From the NCBI GenBank assembly GCA_009667805.1, contig CM019072.1:37689519-37753518 (forward strand): a DNA stretch of 64,000 bases, written 5' to 3'. Both the position numbers and the translations under genes were made by a program. Positions 59,119-64,000 of this stretch are shown piece by piece (position 1 is the stretch's first letter; each line of letters opens with the position of its first letter). The stretch is from Leptobrachium leishanense. Its lineage: Eukaryota > Chordata > Amphibia > Anura > Megophryidae. The notes under the pieces are model-generated. The model was given only the letters and a program-made list of their open reading frames with translations. It did not search any database and was not told the DNA's origin.

Positions 59119-59775
59119 TAGGGATGTGCGTTTCGGGTTTCGGAATTTCGGAATTTTCACGAAATTTCCCGATTCGTGTTTTCGGATGCGGCCGAATTTC
59201 CAAAAATTTTTAGATCCGAAAATGGCAGATCCGAAAAGTTTTCCGAGCCGAAACGAAATATTTTCAGAATTTTCGAATGGACTTGAAATATGTCAAATCG
59301 AAATTTATTGCTTTGAAACGAGGAGAACAGACTTTCCGAAAAAACGAAAATTTCCGAACTTACGAAAAGTCGATACAAAAAACGAGCTAAGTGACACGAA
59401 AATACGAAAAATGGTCGAAATTCCGAAAACATGCACAATTCCGAAAAACGAAAATTTCCGAAATCACGAAAAGTCGATACAAAAAACGAGCTAAGTGACA
59501 CGAAAATACGAAAAATGGTCGAAATTCCGAAAACATGTACAATTCCGAAAAACGAAAATTTCCGAAATCACGAAAAGTCGATACAAAAAACGAGCTAAGT
59601 GACACGAAAATCCGAAAAATGGTCGATATTCCGAAAAAAAAGAGTACACGAAAAACGAATCGAGCCGAACCGAATCGAAACAGAAATCGGTCGAAACGAG
59701 CCGAATCGAAAAGTTTAAAAATCCGAAAAATCGAACCGAATCGAACCGAAAAAAAAAAATCGGTGCACAAGCCTA
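59119..59775 (+). mobile_element. Short hAT, copy 2 (opposite orientation)
   Basis: Ends TAGGGATGTGC (59119) and GTGCACAAGCCTA (59775), flanked by the perfect 8-bp duplication CTTCTCAG (59111-59118, 59776-59783). Contains three roughly 105-bp tandem units (59345-59640) with AAAGTCGATACAAAAAACGA and GCTAAGTGACACGAAAAT; copy 1 has a similar but shorter array. Confidence 0.93.
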
Positions 59776-60042
59776 CTTCTCAGCGTTGCGAAGAGCAATC
59801 CTCCTATGGAGGATCGCGCTTTGCAGCCCCGTCTACACGCATCCTAGTGCATCAACGGGGAGGATCTCTAGGCGGACGCATGCTACAAGCACACAAGCGT
59901 GTGAACGGCCCCGTTGCGGAATCACATGGCTGCGCCAGTAAGGCCGTGCTCACGGGCGCACTAAGAGGTTATGGGCCTAGACACTGAAAGAAAAACAGTA
60001 AGTGCTGCATCTATGATCCATACAAGGTCTATGAGGTGAAAG

Positions 60043-60850
60043 ATGGCAAGTGGCTCAGACATGAAGTTTGCAATAGCAAAGCTCAACAATAACAATTGCC
60101 AACTGTGGAATTTTAAGCTTGAAATGCTGTTATGCAAAGATGACTTGTGGGTGGTAGTGCTAGTGAACACAGACCCACTGACAACCCAGAAGAATGGGAC
60201 AGAAAGAAAAGCCAAGCAACAGCAGTTATAAGTCTATTAGTGGAGGATGACCAGCTCATTCACACAAGAAAAGAAAACACAGCTAAAGGTATGCGCACTG
60301 CATTACAGAAACTGCAGGAACGTTCAAATTTAAACTATATCTGCTATATAAACTGTATAAGGTGAGGCTGGAAAAAGGCCAGGAAATGTGTGAACATGTT
60401 TATGCCAAGCTAGAGATTGTGGAACAGCTACGGGCTATCGGAGAAGAAATTAAAGACAATCACGTAGTAGCATTACTATTATGCAGTCTCCCAGAGTCAT
60501 ATGGTCCCCTGGAAACCAGGCCTGAGAGTGAGCGGGAATTAACTCTAGAATGCGCTAAAAGGTAAAATAATTGAACATGACAGAAGAAAGGAAAACGTGA
60601 ATGAAGAGAAGGAGAAATCAGAGCTTGCTCTAAAATGGCACGAAAGCACAAAGCAAAACAAAGAAACCAGAATGTGTTCGAGGAAAAAAAGATCGGTCAC
60701 CTCAAAAAGAACTGCTCAATCTGGAAAGCTGAGCAGCGCAGGAGAGAGGCTCCCACGAGAGAAAGCGCTACAGCAGGCGCATCATGGCAGTGCACCCTTA
60801 AAGCGACTCAGAATGATGGTGCATTGACTCTGGAGCAACAAGTCACTTGA
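60043..60850 (+). pseudogene. Copia gag and protease start
   Basis: FAIAKLNNNNCQLWNFKLEM LLCKDDLW is the copia gag start; continuing in other frames are ATAVISLLVEDDQLIH, KGQEMCEHVYAKLEIVEQLR, LPESYGPLETR and the rest of a zinc knuckle (KIGHLKKNCSIWK, about 60690-60730). The protease active site DSGATSHLTSDE is at 60826-60861. At least three frameshifts. Confidence 0.87.
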
Positions 60851-60900
60851 CAAGTGATGAGACGTTTTCCACAGAAATTGATTTCAGCACAAAAGACAAA

Positions 60901-61006
60901 GTTGGTGCTAACATAACCAGAGCTGTGCCAGAGCCACTATAGTCTATGGCGTTGATAGGTTTACAACAGCACTGGTTAAGATAGCACCAGCTTTGTAATA
61001 TTGCCC
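60901..61006. mobile_element. Family H fold-back MITE in the copia protease
   Basis: TTGGTGCTAACATAACCAGAGC and GCTTTGTAATATTGCCC; near-palindrome matching the 130-bp element at 51521, with the left terminus missing or merged with host AAAG. Removal joins TKDK to VVLANG in copia. Confidence 0.75.
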
Positions 61007-61290
61007 AAAGTCGTCCTAGCAAATGGGGAAAGTATTAAAGCGGAAGGTAATGGTCAGAGATTCCTAAATTGCATCACACCATCAGGGAATATAAGAAGCA
61101 TCCGACTAAAGAACCTTCTTTTCGTTCCAAGCCTAGAAGGAAGCCTCCTATCCGTGAAAACCCTTGTTAATAATGGACTCACAGTTTAATTCTGAGGTAG
61201 TGAGTGTACAAGTCAACACAGAAATGCATCCACCTGTGGCACAGAAGATTAGGGCATCGAAATGCAGAAGCCATTACAGAACTTGAAAAG
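61007..61290 (+). pseudogene. Copia protease tail and integrase zinc region
   Basis: Continues directly from the protease after the inserted MITE: VVLANGESIKAEGNG, IRLKNLLFVPSLEGSLLSVK, then a change of frame to LWHRRLGHRNAEAITELEK, the HHCC gag-pre-integrase box. Confidence 0.85.
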
Positions 61291-61609
61291 GCAAATGGGC
61301 CCGGTCTGAGCCGGGACAGGGCCGGGAGATCATGCCTTCTCTGGGGCGCTATACTGGGTTTTTGTCTGTTTTTATTTTGCATGATAGATTTATAATATTA
61401 CTGTAGGTGGTATCAGGCCTCCTTTTTTGACCTCGTATTGTCTTCCCTTTCCATCTTTCTCTTGTTCTCTCTCTCTCTCTCTTTTCTGGGTTTGGGCAAC
61501 CCTTTCTCTCTTTTTCCCCTTCTGTCATTTTCTGTTTTCTAAATATTATAATTATATTTTGCTTGACTTATGAAAACTTTTCTTCTTAATAAAAATTAGG
61601 TTTAATAAA
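61291..61609 (+). mobile_element. Retroposed sequence with 12-bp target duplication
   Basis: GAACTTGAAAAG at 61279-61290 and 61610-61621 flanks a 319-bp insert that begins GCAAATGGGCCCGG, has a pyrimidine-rich middle with (CT)n, and ends in TTAATAAAAATTAGGTTTAA TAAA. The structure fits the 3' UTR of a LINE or a retroposed transcript. Family unknown. Confidence 0.75.
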
Positions 61610-62392
61610 GAACTTGAAAAGAATGGTTTATCAGAAGACGTGATAATGCTGCCTTGTCACACACTTATGAAATGTACATGCTGTATCAACGCAAAGGCCA
61701 CACGTGTCACGTACTCCACTTCCACAAGCCAGTCAAAAAGAAGACTACTCACCCCAATAGAACTTCTACTCAGTGACTTCTAAGGACCATTGAAAACCAC
61801 CACACCCAGCGGGAACAGATACTTACCTTTATTGATGATTATTCCAGGTATACCATAACATATCTAATAAAAAGCACAAAAGCGAAACATCAGAAAAACT
61901 TCAAGAATTTGTTGCAATGACCAGCAACAAACTTCAAAGGAAGCCAGGAATAATTTGCACAGATAATGGAAGGGAACATATGAGTAAAGAATTAAGATAT
62001 TGTACACCAAACACCTGTGCCATACACTCCCAAGCAAAACGGTGTAGCAGAAAGGAAAATTGTACTGACCAGATGTTTGCTCTCAGATGCTAATTTACTT
62101 AAATACTGGGGAGAAGAAATAATGACTGCAACATACCTGCAGAACAGGCTACCATCCAAAGCTATTGAATGTACCCCATACGAGACGTAGAATGGAGCAG
62201 AGTATTCAGCTGCAAAGCTTACTAAATGAGGAATGCTCCAATTTGGAGAATAGAGCCATAGAAGGCATTCTGGTAGGCTACAGTGAACAAAGTAAGGGAT
62301 ATAGAATCTTTCACCCAAAGACCAACAGGATAGCAATAAGCCTCAGTGTATATTTTGACGAATGTGAAACATCACAAAAGATGACCCTGGAA
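61610..62392 (+). pseudogene. Copia integrase core and C-terminus
   Basis: Resumes with the Cys pair of HHCC (KCTCCINAKA), then pieces of the DDE core in shifting frames: FIDDYSRYT (near 61830), CTDNGREHMS (near 61955), KQNGVAERKIVLTRCLLSDA and LQNRLPSKAIECTPYE (62030-62190). The C-terminal block GILVGYSEQSKGYRIFHPKT is at 62264-62325. Many stops. Non-functional. Confidence 0.87.
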
Positions 62393-62955
62393 ATGTCACG
62401 TCTCACTGTGGAGGGTAGGGGTCTCGAGCCCAGTATGCGGTTACACAAGCAGAGTGAGGCAGGTGAGTATGGTTTCAATAGAAAAGGTTTATTAAATTAG
62501 GAAGCAGAAATAAACCAGGAAGGGGACACTGGATAAATCATAAACAGGTATAGGAACTGACTGGTAGATCTACTAAATACAGAGGACAGGGTACACTGAA
62601 TATCACAAGAAGGGTGGACAGGACAGATACTAGACTGGACACTGAATACAATAACACAAGGCTATACAGAGGAGCTAGAGAACACACTTACTAAACAAAG
62701 AGGGTGGAGGACCAGGAGACACAGAGGGTAATGCAGGAGAGTGGTCGGATAAAGCATGGGTCGGTGGCAGCCAGCTGGCAGATGTTGGTCAAAGTCCAGG
62801 TCAGAGGTCATACGCGGTTTGTCAGTCGATTAGCGGATCTGAAGCAGTGATGGGAGTTGCAGATAGAGTCCAGCAATGAGGGGGTCACAACAGGACACAG
62901 AAATGAGGGGTTTCCACAGGATACAACAATGAGGGGGTCGTCACAGGATACAGTG
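62393..62955. mobile_element. Unidentified insertion in copia
   Basis: Non-coding, starts near TGTCACGTCTCACTGTGGAG and ends with three diverged units of AATGAGGGGGTC...ACAGGATACA. TGTCACG could be an LTR start. No duplication found, so the boundaries are approximate. Confidence 0.45.
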
Positions 62956-63355
62956 GGACTTCCAAAGAAGATGCAGAAGCCCTGAGCTCAGCATTGGATC
63001 TGGTTATATAGCAAATAAGATCAACTCGAGTGATAAAAGGGATTCCACCACTTAAGCTGTCATACACTAAGACAAATGAAATACTAGAACCAATGTCTTG
63101 GGAAGACATAGAGAAATTAGAACCAATTCAACGTAGAAAGGCAGCTGAAAAATAAATAAAATCACTTCAAAAAGACAAAACCTGGACCAAACCAAAAAGA
63201 CAAAACACTCACTGAACTCCCCCCTGGTTGCAAAACTATAGGAAGCAAATGGACTGTTAAAGTCACATACAGTGTGATGCAGAAGGAAATATCCACAGAT
63301 GCAAGACCAGACTAGCTGCCAAAGCATACACCCAGAAATATGGAGAAGATCGGCG
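62956..63355 (+). pseudogene. Copia connector and reverse transcriptase start
   Basis: Degenerate. The last part reads LPPGCKTIGSKWTVKVTYSV and PKHTPRNMEKI in shifting frames, corresponding to the copia RT opening (LP.. GCKWV.KVK, then ...QKYG). The catalytic YxDD box is not present; similarity ends near 63355. Confidence 0.75.
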
Positions 63356-63711
63356 CCGCAATACCCCAGCCATCCAGTGCTCCCTATGACCTAATTAGAG
63401 GAAGCTGGCCAGGGTTACAGGGTGAGCCACGTGACGTCTGCTGCCCTATGCCCTGGAGGTAGACGTCACGTAGCGCGCTCCCTGTAGCAATATGGGAGGG
63501 GGGCTGCCCCAGCAAAACTAGAGAGAAACAAGAGGTGTCAATGAGAGGCTAATGCGTGAATATACACATCCCCTTGCAAGGTCCTGCCCTGAAAACACCC
63601 CCTGGCCATAACCCCCCCCCCCAGTATAAACGAGCCCTGGCCATCACAACCTCCGTCAGTAAAATACCCCTGAAGCACACAACCCCCTACCCACCAGTGA
63701 ATTTTTTTTTG
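63356..63711. other. Unassigned sequence
   Basis: C-rich homopolymer runs, GACGTCACGTAGCG/CACGTGACGTC partial palindrome near 63430-63475. No gene. Confidence 0.45.
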
Positions 63712-63903
63712 TTTTAGAAAGATTTTTACCAGGAAGGATACATTGAGATTTCTCTTGTTTTCAAGTATGTCTTGGGTGGCGAGTATGTACCATTAGGTGT
63801 CTTGCCTTGTCTGGAGAGGTGCTCGTTGGGATTGAACCCATGACTCCACAGGCTCTCTCCACGTAGAGCAGTGATGTTACCTCTACTCCATCCAGCCGGT
63901 ACC
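63712..63903 (-). mobile_element. tRNA-type SINE with LINE-A tail, second copy
   Basis: On the minus strand GGCTGGATGGAGTAGAGG (A-box-like), GGTTCAATCCC (B box, 63828-63838) and the tail ACATACTTGAAAACAAGAGA...CCTGGTAAAAATCTTT. About 190 bp, close to the copy at 33505-33698. Confidence 0.8.
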
Positions 63904-64000
63904 CCCAGCCATCACCCCTTTCCCCAGTATACCCTTGATCATCGCCCACCACCACCAGTAAAATACCCCTCCTCCACCGGCCATCAAACCCCCTGCCCCC

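Larger units (their letters stand above)
60030..63355 (+). mobile_element. Ty1/copia-like retrotransposon relic
   Basis: Gag, zinc knuckle, protease, integrase and the first part of the reverse transcriptase follow in copia order (integrase before RT). No LTRs were seen. All frames are broken, and three later insertions interrupt it (60901-61006, 61291-61609, about 62393-62955). The RT sequence stops abruptly near 63355, so the element is 3' truncated. Confidence 0.87.

Noticed and set aside
59033..59987. Frames of 114-153 codons on both strands rich in Lys/Asn/Arg or Phe/Ser
   Set aside because: Translations of the TTCG/CGAA-rich short hAT; no domain.
62385..62955. Solo LTR starting TGTCACG
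   Set aside because: No terminal CA partner and no 5-bp duplication were found.

Overview
The window looks like non-genic DNA from an amphibian, most likely a frog. I found no host gene, exon, rRNA or tRNA gene. Almost everything that can be named is a transposable element or its debris, and coding capacity is confined to transposase, reverse transcriptase, integrase and gag remnants. The frog suggestion rests on the mix of families: DIRS, several Tc1 families, BED-finger hAT, TTAAAGG-ended T2-type MITEs, TTAA-flanked piggyBac-like MITEs, L2/CR1-type LINEs, a tRNA-type SINE and a copia relic. It is an inference; no species can be assigned.

Layout. 1-3788: 3' part of a DIRS element (gag tail, reverse transcriptase, RNase H, tyrosine recombinase, inverted repeats). 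3.8-13.5 kb: anonymous repeats, several copies of a MITE family with CAGGGTTATTC-type ends, and a LINE carrying one of those copies. 13.6-17.0 kb: two Tc1 elements of different families in the same orientation, one with a full-length open transposase. 17.17-26.39 kb: a 9.2-kb hAT element with a perfect 8-bp target duplication, split by a 4-kb LTR retrotransposon with a 5-bp duplication. 28-33.7 kb: hAT-like elements, a 38-bp minisatellite, a MITE with a 3-bp duplication, and a SINE. 34.24-35.44 kb: a third Tc1. 36.6-43.4 kb: a deep nest with at least four insertion levels, including a G-rich minisatellite and a candidate Penelope-like insertion. 45.05-46.63 kb: a mariner-like relic with long inverted ends, itself hit by a MITE. 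47.6-51.1 kb: a MITE and a large inverted repeat with about 713-bp arms. 51.5-55.8 kb: a Harbinger-like fold-back, piggyBac-like MITEs, a T2 MITE and LINE 3' ends. 56.25-59.78 kb: two related short hAT elements in opposite orientation on either side of an L2-like LINE. 60.03-63.35 kb: a decayed Ty1/copia element hit by at least two insertions. The window closes with a second SINE.

The main value of the window is its internal stratigraphy. Many insertions can be checked without a database because the target duplication is visible or an uninterrupted paralogue lies elsewhere in the window. Most open frames with no family assignment are chance frames or translated minisatellites; they are rejected explicitly. 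All coordinates come from reading the sequence by eye, and family names marked as likely need a repeat-library search.
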